Shown piece after piece: positions 18,453 to 26,457 of a stretch of DNA of 64,000 nt. Made by a program: the position numbers and the translations under genes. The notes beneath the pieces were generated by a model that saw nothing but the letters and a program-made list of their open reading frames with translations, was not told the DNA's origin and did no database searches. The stretch's first letter is position 1, and each line of letters begins with the position of its first letter. The stretch is from Longimicrobiales bacterium (GTDB taxonomy: Bacteria; Gemmatimonadota; Gemmatimonadetes; Longimicrobiales; Gaopeijiaceae), in NCBI GenBank assembly GCA_958296005.1, contig CATQHQ010000002.1:62001-126000 (forward strand). Direction: 5' to 3'.

Positions 18453-19528
18453 CGAAGTTCAATGTCGTCGTCCACAGCCCTCTTGACATCGGCAATGTCA
18501 AATCCTACCGCTCGATCCAGAGCCCGTTCGACCTTCTGGACCGAGACTGCCCTTGCAAGTTCCGGGTGGGACGTAGCAAGTGTTGCCAAACCGCGAATGC
18601 AGTCGAAGCTATGGGTCGTAGCAAAAACTTGGATGCCAGCGTTACGTGCACCCTCGATGACTAGCTTCCACATGTCTTCAAGTACAGTCCAGTGCAAGCC
18701 CGTATCTATTTCGTCAATAAGTAAAACGCCACCGGAGACCTGAGTCAAAGACAAAGCCAATGCAAGCAGCCTGCGCGTGCCTTCGCCGTGGCTACCGATT
18801 GCAACCCGTCGCGTTCCAGGCTGGAATCCCAAGACGACATCACCGAGCCTATGAGCACCTGTGCTCAGGAAGTGAATCGACGCCAAGTCGTGCTCAATAA
18901 ACTTCATCGCGTTCACGACCTCGGCCTCACGACCCTCCAGCACAACGTTGTTCCACATCGTCCGCATGCTGTCGACACTTAAGGACGCCGCCTTAACAAA
19001 AAGGGCTGGCGATGTCGGCAACGCATCAAATCTTGCTGTCCGGGCTGTCCGCGGAGCCAGTTGAAGAGATCCGTCGTCAGTCGCAGGGAGTACGATGGAA
19101 TCCATTGTGCCTATTTCTTCGATGCGTATTGCCAGTAGCTTGGCATCTTCCATGTCTCTGGTAAACAGCGTCTGTTGAAAGACGCTGTCGTCAGCTTCAA
19201 CTGTCATGCGGACTCCATTGCGGCCACCATTCGATAAAATAACAAATTCTGATTTAGGACCAAATCGATGTCCGCGGAAGAAATGCGAAACATCGGGTTT
19301 CCGACCGGAACTTTTGCTTCGGTAGTGAGACACATTGACTTCGCCTCGCCGGAAGGCCACTTGCCGGAGAACGTGGGGATCGCCGCGCGATGCCAAGAAC
19401 TGAATTGCCTCCAAGATCGACGTCTTCCCGCTGTTGTTCTTGCCTACGAGCAGGTTGACACGATCCAAGCCGACTAGCTCGTAGGATTCGAAACTGCGGT
19501 AGTTCTTCAGTTTGAGATCGCGTATCAT
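18449..19528 (-). CDS. AAA/ABC-type ATPase of an OLD/PARIS-like two-gene system
   Basis: 359 residues from ATG 19528, chosen because MIRDLKLKNYRSF is the standard start of this family and GGTGAG precedes it. Walker A is LLVGKNNSGKTSIL, the signature-like GEGTRRLLALAL is near residue 265, Walker B is VLLIDEIDTGLHW, and TTHSFDCIRGL supplies the switch histidine. This is the RecF/SMC-like ATPase class seen in OLD, PARIS and Gabija. It would form a dimer whose ATP state controls the TOPRIM effector encoded immediately downstream. The gene is intact, of low GC (19201-19260 contains 26 G/C of 60), and flanked by broken genes, so it is a recent arrival. Confidence 0.82.
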   Translation of the reverse strand: MIRDLKLKNYRSFESYELVGLDRVNLLVGKNNSGKTSILEAIQFLASRGDPHVLRQVAFRRGEVNVSHYRSKSSGRKPDVSHFFRGHRFGPKSEFVILSNGGRNGVRMTVEADDSVFQQTLFTRDMEDAKLLAIRIEEIGTMDSIVLPATDDGSLQLAPRTARTARFDALPTSPALFVKAASLSVDSMRTMWNNVVLEGREAEVVNAMKFIEHDLASIHFLSTGAHRLGDVVLGFQPGTRRVAIGSHGEGTRRLLALALSLTQVSGGVLLIDEIDTGLHWTVLEDMWKLVIEGARNAGIQVFATTHSFDCIRGLATLATSHPELARAVSVQKVERALDRAVGFDIADVKRAVDDDIELR

Positions 19529-19529
19529 C

Positions 19530-19870
19530 TCACCGGGCGGGTGTGTGGGTACCGCACGGCATCTGCCGGCGACCCTATCATGATACTGTACTCTAGCTTG
19601 CCCCGCCACCTACGCTCTGTCCTCCCGCCAAAGCGAATCCCGCACCCGCCGCTCGCAAAGGCGGAGATCGCCCAGGACCGACGTAGCTACGACGGCTCAG
19701 CGGCTCGATTCGGCCGGAGACGGCCCGGTGCCGACACGGGGGCTCGGCCAGCTCGACGACGCGGGCTTTCCCGCGCGGCTGGACACCATCCCGGACCGCG
19801 AGGCTACGGGGCGCGCCCGTTCCGGTCTCGGCGACAATTTCGCGCACCCCCTTGTCGGCCTCGGGTTGGA
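19530..19870. other. Non-coding stretch upstream of the ATPase gene
   Basis: I see no convincing gene here. It must hold the promoter of the ATPase/TOPRIM operon; TGATACTGTACT near 19580 is AT-richer than the rest, but no clear -35/-10 pair was found. The part from 19610 may be further degraded gene sequence of unknown origin. Confidence 0.4.
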
Positions 19871-20085
19871 ACTGGCTATCAAGGCGTCCAGTTCCCGGTC
19901 GAGCTGGTGGAGCGGCTGATGTTGTCGATGACGGAACGCGGCGGCTCAGTCCTGGATCCCTACATGGGCGTGGGCTCGTTGGTGGGTGGCCGCTCGCAAG
20001 CATGGACGCGCGGCCTTTTTGGATGCGACATCGTCCCGAGTACGTGGAGGTCGCCCGGACACGCGTTAGCGACGTAGACGCCGGC
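19871..20085 (+). pseudogene. DNA methyltransferase remnant (N4/N6-type), frameshifted
   Basis: The frame reads QFPVELVERLMLSMTERG, then VLDPYMGVGSLV, the DPFxGxG SAM-binding motif of beta-class methyltransferases. The expected continuation VAARKHGR appears only after a frame change near 19983, and CDIVPEYVEVARTRVSDV only after another near 20040, where one G seems lost. The N-terminal catalytic part is missing. It is a decayed 3' end of a modification gene. Confidence 0.7.
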
Positions 20086-20105
20086 GTCTTGCGAACCCGC
20101 CCGAT

Positions 20106-20353
20106 GCGGCCCAGGTGCGCACGCAATGGCTCGGTTTCGGCGGCGACCTCGGCGTACTCCCCACATGGACACGCTGGCGACGGTGCGCGCTTCGGGTCCT
20201 CCGGTTCAGGACGCGATCGCCCTCGACACCCACGTCTCCCGTTTCGAAGCGGCCTACATCCGACGCCACCAGCTTCACGCGCGCCGGCCCGACGTCACGT
20301 TGAAGGTGCGGGTGTTGGCCACGTTGGTGATGAAGAAGCGGACGACTTCGCCG
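20106..20353 (-). pseudogene. Scrambled multicopper oxidase remnant
   Basis: Three blocks match the intact oxidase gene: 20106-20160 to 24098-24152 and 20221-20353 to about 24350-24482 in the same orientation, but the middle block, 20161-20220, matches the reverse complement of about 24172-24231. The blocks keep their original order with the stretches between them deleted. The last block still encodes EVVRFFITNVANTRTFNVT. Confidence 0.85.
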
Positions 20354-20612
20354 ATCGCCGCGACAGCCCCGATGTGCCCGGTCCCTACTACGCCGGACCC
20401 GACGACTTCAAGGCTCCCGAAGGATTCGGGGGACGGGCCGCTGTCGAGAGCCGCGAACGTGCCGTACACCTCGTGGTCAAGCCGAGCCGTTGTGCCGGGA
20501 TCGTCGACCAAGCGACCGTAGAAGATCGCCCTGACTTCGTGGTTGTCGCCGTCCAGGCCGAACGACAACGTAACGCCTCCGCCGAAGCACCACCCCATGG
20601 CACCGATCCGGC
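20354..20612 (-). pseudogene. Dienelactone hydrolase fragment
   Basis: On the minus strand the frame reads IGAMGWCFGGGVTLSFGL, containing the GxCxGG nucleophile motif of dienelactone hydrolases, then AIFYGRLVDDP and YGTFAALDSGPSPESF. Both ends of the protein are missing, including the catalytic histidine region, and the frame runs on into the oxidase remnant. No intact source gene is in this window. Confidence 0.7.
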
Positions 20613-20652
20613 GAACACCAGCCTGAAGCCAAGCGAGCGCCGCATGGGACGC
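20612..20652 (+). pseudogene. Remnant of an autotransporter 3' end
   Basis: The plus frame reads ANTSLKPSERRMG, against ANTGLQPTERSMG near the end of the adhesin (about 15080-15120). Codon differences are often synonymous (CTG/CTC, CCA/CCC, GAG/GAA), which supports true homology. About 33 of 41 bases agree. It abuts the Rpn copy just as the real adhesin end abuts the other Rpn copy. Confidence 0.5.
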
Positions 20653-22065
20653 TGCTCTAGGCAAGGGCCCCTGCTGCCTGGGCCAGAAAGTCGCGGCCGC
20701 TCCCGCAGTCGATGATCAGGTCGGCGACCTCGGCAACTCCCTCTAGGTCTGCTGCCCCCTCCAGCAACGCGGCAAGCCCCTCCGCCGTCTCCGAACCGAA
20801 CTTCCGCCGTGCTAAGCGCACCAGCGTGGCCCGCTGCCCGAGCCGTTGCCCACGCACCTCGCCTTCCTGCCGACCCTCCTGCCGACCCTCCTCGAGTCCC
20901 TTCCGACGGGCTTCCCGGCGCTCCGCCGCCCACCACGTATCCACGACTGGGCTCGCCAGGTCCTTCAGCTCCTGCAACTTCGCCATCTCTTCCTCCTTGG
21001 CCCCGTCTTCGATCATTGAACTTAGCACCCACTCCACAAGTGCCTGCCTCGCCGGGCTGTCCTCCGGCAACAACTCCCGCAACGTCGCCAGCGCCTCGCC
21101 AAATTCGGCCCGGTCCCGCGCGTAGCGCAACCTCAGTCCCGCCGTCCGGGGCGTGTCCGCCCGCGTCAGCGCCTTCGCCTCCTCCGCCTCCGACACCAGC
21201 AGGAACTCGTGCCCGAGGGCGAACGGTAGGAACACCTTCGCTTCCTCCGTCAGCATCTCCTCGAGGCGGGTCGGCGCGTCCCACGGCTTGGTCCCGACGT
21301 ACACGACAATCGGCAGCACCGGAGGTAGCTTCCGCCGCTTGCGCACCTCCGGGTCCTTGGCGAGCTCCTCGTAGACCAGGGCCGTCTCCAGCAGGATCCG
21401 CACCGGCATGAGCCAGTCCACCGTGGACTGGGCCTCGAAGAGGAAGACCACGTAGAGCCACGAGTCCCGGAACGGGGCCTTCCAAACCATGTCCGCGTGG
21501 CGGACGGTCCTGGACTTGCTGTCGATGTACTCGGTCGGCCCCTTCCAGAGCTTGGCGAGCTCCACATCTGCGACGATCCTTCCGAAGACGTGCTTGCGGA
21601 GGAACTCGTCCACCATGTCCTTGTCGCCATAGAAGTCCTTGGCGCTCTTGTCGATCGGCTGGTGGATCGCCTTGCGGCGAACCTCGTTCGGGGGAGGCGC
21701 TTCGTCGGAAGGCTTGTCCCGGGGCACCTCCCGCTCGGGGGGCTTGCCTGCGGGACTCCGATCTCGGGGGCCGGCAGCTGCCATGGGCGCCTCTCCTCGA
21801 AGAGCGTGGTCGGCGTTCCGGCGGCCCCGGCCGGCAGTGGTCCTCGGAGGGTCACGGACCTAGCGCGGCGGCTCGCCGGATATGAGCTCCCCAAAGCGTC
21901 GCGACTCGAGATGGGCGCTTCCATGGCTAGATGGGACGCGGTCGAATTTGGGCGCGTTGCCCACAGCTGAAGCTGCCGGGCGACGGTCGCTGCGGCCGAC
22001 CACGGCGGCAACGGGTCCCAAGCTCCACCATCGATCGGTATATGGACGACCGGGCGCAGATCGGA
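20651..22065. repeat. Segmental duplication, intact copy
   Basis: Partner of 15174-16585. Here both the Rpn-type gene and the downstream M20 gene are intact, so this copy is closer to the ancestral arrangement. Confidence 0.9.
20657..21784 (-). CDS. Rpn-type recombination-promoting nuclease (YhgA/transposase_31 family)
   Basis: 375 residues, ATG 21784 preceded by GAGGAGAGG. Residues ~1-40 are a charged low-complexity leader. The nuclease core follows: VDEFLRKHVFGRIVADVELA, then RHADMVWKAPF (acidic residue) and VVFLFEAQSTVDW, the ExQ element of this PD-(D/E)xK family, then MPVRILLETALVYEEL. The C-terminal third is helical with the charged GLEEGRQEGRQEGEVRGQ repeat. E. coli Rpn proteins are DNA endonucleases that raise RecA-independent recombination. 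The location, among shuffled and duplicated gene pieces, is consistent with that activity, though cause and effect cannot be shown here. Confidence 0.82.
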   Translation of the reverse strand: MAAAGPRDRSPAGKPPEREVPRDKPSDEAPPPNEVRRKAIHQPIDKSAKDFYGDKDMVDEFLRKHVFGRIVADVELAKLWKGPTEYIDSKSRTVRHADMVWKAPFRDSWLYVVFLFEAQSTVDWLMPVRILLETALVYEELAKDPEVRKRRKLPPVLPIVVYVGTKPWDAPTRLEEMLTEEAKVFLPFALGHEFLLVSEAEEAKALTRADTPRTAGLRLRYARDRAEFGEALATLRELLPEDSPARQALVEWVLSSMIEDGAKEEEMAKLQELKDLASPVVDTWWAAERREARRKGLEEGRQEGRQEGEVRGQRLGQRATLVRLARRKFGSETAEGLAALLEGAADLEGVAEVADLIIDCGSGRDFLAQAAGALA

Positions 22066-22113
22066 GAAATTGACGGCACCGCTTCCGTTCCCCTGCCGAA
22101 GGAAACCTCCAGA
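21785..22113. other. Divergent intergenic region between the Rpn-type gene and M20
   Basis: 329 bases without a recognisable gene; the first ~280 are duplicated at 16306-16585. It must hold the two divergent start regions. I see no clear promoter boxes. Confidence 0.5.
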
Positions 22114-23508
22114 ATGACCAGAAGCCGCAGCGGCGCCCCGACCTCGACCCTTCCGCCTGGCCTTGCCGCCACCGTGCGCGCGGTCCCTGTACTCGCCGTC
22201 GCGAGCGCTCTCGCCCTATCGGCCGGCGCGTCTCCCGTCGGCGCGTCCCCGTTGCCCAGGTCTTTCGCCCAAGACTTGGTCGAGCAGGTCGACGACGCCG
22301 TCGCGCAGGTTCAGGACTCGATCATCCGTCTGCGGGAGACGATCCACCAGTACCCGGAGCTTGGGAACCGCGAGTTCAAGACCGCAGAGCTGGTGGCGAA
22401 CCACCTGCGGGCGCTGGGCTTTGAGGACGTGCGCACCGGCGTGGCGCACACGGGGGTGGTCGCGGTGCTGCGGGGCGGGCGACCCGGTCCCGTGGTGGCG
22501 GTGCGGGCCGACATGGACGCCCTGCCCGTCACGGAGGACACGCCGTACCCCTTCAAGTCCACCGTGCGCACCACGTACCTGGGCCAGGAGGTGGGCGTGA
22601 TGCACGCCTGCGGGCACGACATCCATGTGGCCGTGCAGCTGGGCGTGGCGTCGGTGCTGGCGTCGATGCGCGACGAGCTGCCGGGGACGGTCAAGTTCAT
22701 CTTCCAGCCGGCGGAAGAAGGGCCGCCCCCAGGAGAGGACGGTGGCGCGCGCATGATGGTCGCGGAAGGCGTGCTGGCCGATCCCGCCCCCAGCGCAATC
22801 TTCGGCCTCCACAGCTTTGCCGAGTTGGAGGTGGGCAAGTTGGGGTTCTCGGTCGGCCCTGCGCTGGCCGCGGTGGACCACTTCAAGATCGTCGTGCGGG
22901 GCAAGCAGGCCCACGGCGCAGCGCCCCACCTGAGCGTCGATCCGGTCGTCATGGCGTCCCAGGCCGTGTCGGCGTTCCAGACGATTCGCTCGCGAAACTT
23001 GAGCCCTCTGGAGCCCAGCGTGGTGACGGTCGGGCTGATCCGGGGCGGGACCCGCTACAACATCATCCCCGACGTAGTGGAGATGGAGGGCACCGTCCGC
23101 ACCTACAACCCCGACGTCCGCGACGCCGTGGAGCGGCGCATGGGCGAGATATTGGCGGGGGTTACCGCAGCAGGGGGTGGCTCCTACGAGCTGGAGTACG
23201 ACCGGGGCACGCCCGCCACGATCAACGACCCGACGCTGGCGGCCCAGATGCTGCCCACTCTGCGGCGGGTGGTCGGCGAAGACAACGTGTTGGACCTGGA
23301 TCCGACGATGGGCGGCGAGGACTTTGCCTACTTCGCCAACGAGGTCCCCGGGTTCTTCTTCCGGCTGGGGCAGGTCGTCCCCGGCGGACGATCGGGCGGG
23401 CACCATACCCCCGACTTCCAGGCGGACAACTCGGCGGTCCCCGTCGGCATCCGCGCCATGACCAACCTCCTGCTCGACTACCTGAAGGCGGAGCGTCCAG
23501 CGACATAG
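22114..23508 (+). CDS. Secreted M20D amidohydrolase/carboxypeptidase
   Basis: 464 residues from ATG 22114 with GAAGGAAA eight bases upstream. A signal-type hydrophobic stretch (VPVLAVASALALSAGASPVGA) precedes the enzyme, so it is exported. Motifs of the M20D (hippurate/IAA-amino acid hydrolase) family are all present: IHQYPELGNREF, VRADMDALPVTE, HACGHDIHVAVQLG, FQPAEEG, the lid-domain GKQAHGAAPH, and TMGGEDFAYFANEVPG near the end. These supply the metal-binding Cys/His/Glu/His set. It removes N-acyl groups from amino acids or acts on small peptides. A doubly deleted copy lies at 16561. Confidence 0.9.
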   Translation: MTRSRSGAPTSTLPPGLAATVRAVPVLAVASALALSAGASPVGASPLPRSFAQDLVEQVDDAVAQVQDSIIRLRETIHQYPELGNREFKTAELVANHLRALGFEDVRTGVAHTGVVAVLRGGRPGPVVAVRADMDALPVTEDTPYPFKSTVRTTYLGQEVGVMHACGHDIHVAVQLGVASVLASMRDELPGTVKFIFQPAEEGPPPGEDGGARMMVAEGVLADPAPSAIFGLHSFAELEVGKLGFSVGPALAAVDHFKIVVRGKQAHGAAPHLSVDPVVMASQAVSAFQTIRSRNLSPLEPSVVTVGLIRGGTRYNIIPDVVEMEGTVRTYNPDVRDAVERRMGEILAGVTAAGGGSYELEYDRGTPATINDPTLAAQMLPTLRRVVGEDNVLDLDPTMGGEDFAYFANEVPGFFFRLGQVVPGGRSGGHHTPDFQADNSAVPVGIRAMTNLLLDYLKAERPAT

Positions 23509-23551
23509 GGTTCGGCTGGCGAGCCGAACTCAGAGACCCGCCCGATGCACA

Positions 23552-23588
23552 AGCCTATATACGATCCTTCCGCGCCACGCGGCGGTCA
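23552..23588. repeat. Short dispersed repeat with conserved hairpin, copy B
   Basis: Second copy of the repeat at 7630-7662: AGCCTATATACGATCC, then CCGCG-CCA-CGCGG and CGGTCA. It lies 44 bases after the M20 stop. Confidence 0.55.
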
Positions 23589-23608
23589 CTGACTTTTCGC
23601 GCAGTCAG
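23589..23608. terminator. Hairpin between convergent M20 and multicopper oxidase genes
   Basis: CTGACT (23589-23594) pairs with AGTCAG (23603-23608) around TTTCGCGC. It overlaps the oxidase stop codon and could serve as a two-way terminator for the converging genes, though the stem is short. Confidence 0.35.
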
Positions 23609-25332
23609 CCCTCCACCCTAAAGTGCATCATCATCCCGGCGTGCAGGTGCTCGGCGATATGGCAGTGCAGCATCCAGTCGCCCGGGTTGGACATCTCGAC
23701 CAGGATGTCCATCGTGGAGCCCACGGGGACGATCGCAGTGTCCTTCCACACGAGGTTGTTGTTGGGCACGTCGTCGCGGGCTAGCACGACGAAGCGTTGC
23801 CCGTGTACGTGCACCGGGTGGTTCATGGGGTGGAACGAGTCGGGCGAGTTGAAGACCCGGACCTTGACCAAGTCGCCTAGCTCGAAGCGCCAGCGGATCT
23901 CCTCGTTCTCCCGTCCCGTCGCCACGTCCCGCAGAATCCACGTGACCTGGGTTCCCGTGGAGAGCCAGTTCATCATGGGCATGGCGTCGTTCCACTCCAT
24001 GGGCGGTACGTAGAGGGTGTCGGCCTCCATGGAGCGGACGATCGGCAGGGGCAGGCCCTGGACGCGAACGGTGGCCTCCAGCACATGGTCCGGGGGGCGG
24101 CCCAGGTGCGCGCGCAACGGCTCGGTCTCGGCGGCAACCTCGGCGTACTCCCGCAAGGTCCCGAACGCTTCGGCGATCGCATCCTGAACCGGAGGACCCG
24201 AGACCCGCACCGCCGCCAGCGTGTCCACGTGGGGGTAGAACTCGCCACGGAAGTGGTTGATCGCCTGGATCGTGTTGGCAATCACCGCGTGGCCGGCCTC
24301 CGGGAACGACACGTCCACGACGTAGCGCTCCGCCGGGGCCACCACCACGCTCGACACCCACGTCTCCCGTTCGAAGCGGCCCACGTCCGACGCCACCAGC
24401 TTCACGCGCGCCGGCCCGAACGTCACGTTGAAGGTGCGGGTGTTGGCCACGTTGGTGATGAAGAAGCGGACGACTTCGCCGGGCGCCGCCTCCAGGGCGT
24501 GGTCCGTCGTGCCGTTCACGAGCATGACGTTGCCGAACCGCCCCATAAGGGCGTGGGTGGGGGCCTCTTTGCCCCAGGGGACCAACCCGTCGCCGTCGAT
24601 GAGGATGTCGTCCAGGACCAGCAGCTCCTCCCGATGAGCGGGGCCGTAGTGGTCCGGGTCGGGGGACGACACCAGAAGGTTGCCGTAGAGCCCCAGGTCC
24701 TGCTGCACGTCCTCCCGCATGTGGGGGTGGTACCAGAACATCCCAGCGTCGGGGACCTTGAGCTCGTAGATGAACGACTCGCCCGGCGCGATCGGCGGCT
24801 GGGTCAGCCCGGGCACGCCGTCGAAGCGGTTGTCCAGCCGAAGCCCGTGCCAGTGGACGGTGGTCTCCGCCTCGATCCGGTTGGTGACGCGCACCACGAC
24901 GGTCGAGCCCTGCGGCGCTTGGATGAAGGGACCCGGGTACTGGCCGTTGTAGCCGTACATCGCCGCCACATGGCCGTTGAGCGTCCGCCGGACCAGCGTC
25001 ACGTCCACGTTCAGAGTGTCCCAGGGCGCCAGCCGCGCAACCTCGCTGGGCCGGGCTTCGGGCAAGGTGGACACGTCGATCCCCGCCCCCGCCAGGAACG
25101 CGCCAACAGGAGGAACCGCCCCGGAAAGGCCCGGGAGCATCGGCATGTTGGGGTCCATCGGCGGCATCCGCCAGCCCGTGCCCATGTCGTGCGTGGCGTG
25201 GGCGCCGTGGTCCATCTGCTGGGCGGCAGCGAAAGCCGACGTCAACGCCGGCACGGCCATGGTACCTGCGGCCAGCGACAACGCCACGATCGGCAGCCGA
25301 TGCACTACTCTACTCAAGTGGAAGCGCGTCAC
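23605..25332 (-). CDS. Secreted multicopper oxidase
   Basis: 575 residues from GTG 25332, which overlaps the upstream stop as GTGA. A Sec-like signal (LPIVALSLAAGTMAVPALTSAFA) starts it; no twin-arginine is seen. Four copper-site motifs are present in order: TVHWHGLRLD, MFWYHPHMREDVQQD, HPVHVHGQRFVVL, and the C-terminal MLHCHIAEHLHAGMMMHF with the HCH of the type 1/3 sites. The N-terminal mature part is Met/His-rich (MDHGAHATHDMG, PPMDPNMPMLPG), as in copper-tolerance or metal-oxidising members. The substrate may be Cu(I), another metal or a phenolic compound. Scrambled pieces of this gene lie at 20106-20353. Confidence 0.93.
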   Translation of the reverse strand: MTRFHLSRVVHRLPIVALSLAAGTMAVPALTSAFAAAQQMDHGAHATHDMGTGWRMPPMDPNMPMLPGLSGAVPPVGAFLAGAGIDVSTLPEARPSEVARLAPWDTLNVDVTLVRRTLNGHVAAMYGYNGQYPGPFIQAPQGSTVVVRVTNRIEAETTVHWHGLRLDNRFDGVPGLTQPPIAPGESFIYELKVPDAGMFWYHPHMREDVQQDLGLYGNLLVSSPDPDHYGPAHREELLVLDDILIDGDGLVPWGKEAPTHALMGRFGNVMLVNGTTDHALEAAPGEVVRFFITNVANTRTFNVTFGPARVKLVASDVGRFERETWVSSVVVAPAERYVVDVSFPEAGHAVIANTIQAINHFRGEFYPHVDTLAAVRVSGPPVQDAIAEAFGTLREYAEVAAETEPLRAHLGRPPDHVLEATVRVQGLPLPIVRSMEADTLYVPPMEWNDAMPMMNWLSTGTQVTWILRDVATGRENEEIRWRFELGDLVKVRVFNSPDSFHPMNHPVHVHGQRFVVLARDDVPNNNLVWKDTAIVPVGSTMDILVEMSNPGDWMLHCHIAEHLHAGMMMHFRVEG

Positions 25333-25889
25333 GGCCCATGAGCCTCGAGTCCCCAACTGTACCAACCAGGGACGGTGTGCCTCGCAAAGAGCTCAACGCG
25401 TCTTTGCTCTGGGAACATGCGCTCGATCCGTTTGCGAACTTCCTCTGGTTTCTGCGAATGCAGACCGCGCTTCGCGCTTACGAGCTGCCGCACGTCTCTT
25501 GCGCCGCGAGGCCTGGGGATGCGTCCGCGCTTGAAGACGAGACAGAGCTCGCATTGGCTCAACGTATAGAACCCCGGATTGACTCGGATCTTGTCCCACA
25601 CGAACGCCACGGTCGCCCAATCAAACTCCCAGGACTTGCCTAGCTCGATGGCTTGATCCAGGTGTGGGCTTGTCGCCCACATGAACAACAAGCTGTCTTG
25701 TGCTGCAATGTTCTTGACATCGAGGGTCTTCAGGTCGCTCAGCGTGACCGTTGGATAGTGACGCACCGCGCCTCCCGTATCCGCGGAGCCTGGGCCGGCG
25801 TGCTGGAGCTGCCCCTTGTAGTCCCAAGGCGGATCGGCGTAGATGATGTCGAACTCCCTTACGGGAAGCGCCGGGAATCCTCCTGCCAC
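25329..25889 (-). CDS. MT-A70 family DNA/RNA N6-adenine methyltransferase
   Basis: 186 residues from GTG 25889; no strong ribosome-binding site, but this start leaves 5 bases after the upstream stop and fits the family length. FDIIYADPPWDYKG contains the DPPW catalytic motif. HYPTVTLSDLKTL, LLFMWATSPHLDQAIEL, VAFVWDKIRVNPGFYT, CELCLVFKRGR, HSQKPEEVRKRIERMFP and VPGWYSWGLE complete the MT-A70 pattern. It adds methyl groups to adenine N6 using SAM. The gene is visibly AT-richer than its neighbours (25681-25740 has 29 G/C of 60), so it is probably a horizontally acquired insertion into the LVIVD/oxidase operon. Confidence 0.85.
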   Translation of the reverse strand: MAGGFPALPVREFDIIYADPPWDYKGQLQHAGPGSADTGGAVRHYPTVTLSDLKTLDVKNIAAQDSLLFMWATSPHLDQAIELGKSWEFDWATVAFVWDKIRVNPGFYTLSQCELCLVFKRGRIPRPRGARDVRQLVSAKRGLHSQKPEEVRKRIERMFPEQRRVELFARHTVPGWYSWGLEAHGP

Positions 25890-25894
25890 GGTGC

Positions 25895-26440
25895 CTATTC
25901 GTAGCCGTAGGCGGCGCACTTTTCTTCCTCGAAGGCGCCGTGGCCGGCCATCGTGTGCATCATCCCGGAGCGGGACATGCCGCGGATGACGACGGGACCG
26001 CTCCACATCGTCGCCTCCGGGTCGAAGGCGGGCTCCAGCGTGACCACGACCAGAAACTTGTTCCAGGCAACCCGGCTTTTGAAGTCAGCGGGGTCCGTGA
26101 GCTCTCCGGCCAGGGCCACTTGGTCCAGCGCCGTGGTCGCCGTCCACACCACGTAGGTTCCCGTCCGGGCGGCGGCGAGGCGCTCGAAGCGCACCGCGAA
26201 GTCGTAGCGGTAGCTCCCGTCTTCCGTCAACGCGACGCCGTAGGGAGACGACGAGAACGTCACTTCGCCCACTCCCGTGGCGCGGCCGGTGCCGGGGACC
26301 CGACCAGTGGAGACGAGCGGAAACTGGTAGTACTCGGGGCTCGAGACGGGTCGGACGCTCGGGTCGCAAGGGACGTCGCCGAACGCCCCGACCCCACCGA
26401 GGCCGACGGCCCCCGCCAGCGCAAGAAGAGCAGCGCGCAT
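25895..26440 (-). CDS. Hypothetical secreted protein
   Basis: 181 residues with a strong GGGGAGG site before ATG 26440 and an alanine/glycine-rich signal sequence. The mature part is beta-rich: PEYYQFPLVSTGRVPGTG, VGEVTFSSSPYGVAL, and TYVVWTATTALDQVAL followed by WNKFLVVVTLEP and WSGPVVIRGMSRSGMMHTM. The histidine/methionine-containing tail MMHTMAGHGAFEEE may bind metal. I do not recognise a named family. It follows the LVIVD gene by 17 bases and originally may have been next to the multicopper oxidase, so a shared copper or redox process is plausible. Confidence 0.65.
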   Translation of the reverse strand: MRAALLALAGAVGLGGVGAFGDVPCDPSVRPVSSPEYYQFPLVSTGRVPGTGRATGVGEVTFSSSPYGVALTEDGSYRYDFAVRFERLAAARTGTYVVWTATTALDQVALAGELTDPADFKSRVAWNKFLVVVTLEPAFDPEATMWSGPVVIRGMSRSGMMHTMAGHGAFEEEKCAAYGYE

Positions 26441-26457
26441 CGCGGCCTCCCCTTCGG

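Noticed and set aside
23509-23604. A possible riboswitch or small RNA after M20
   Set aside because: Only a short repeat and a hairpin were found, with no known riboswitch core.
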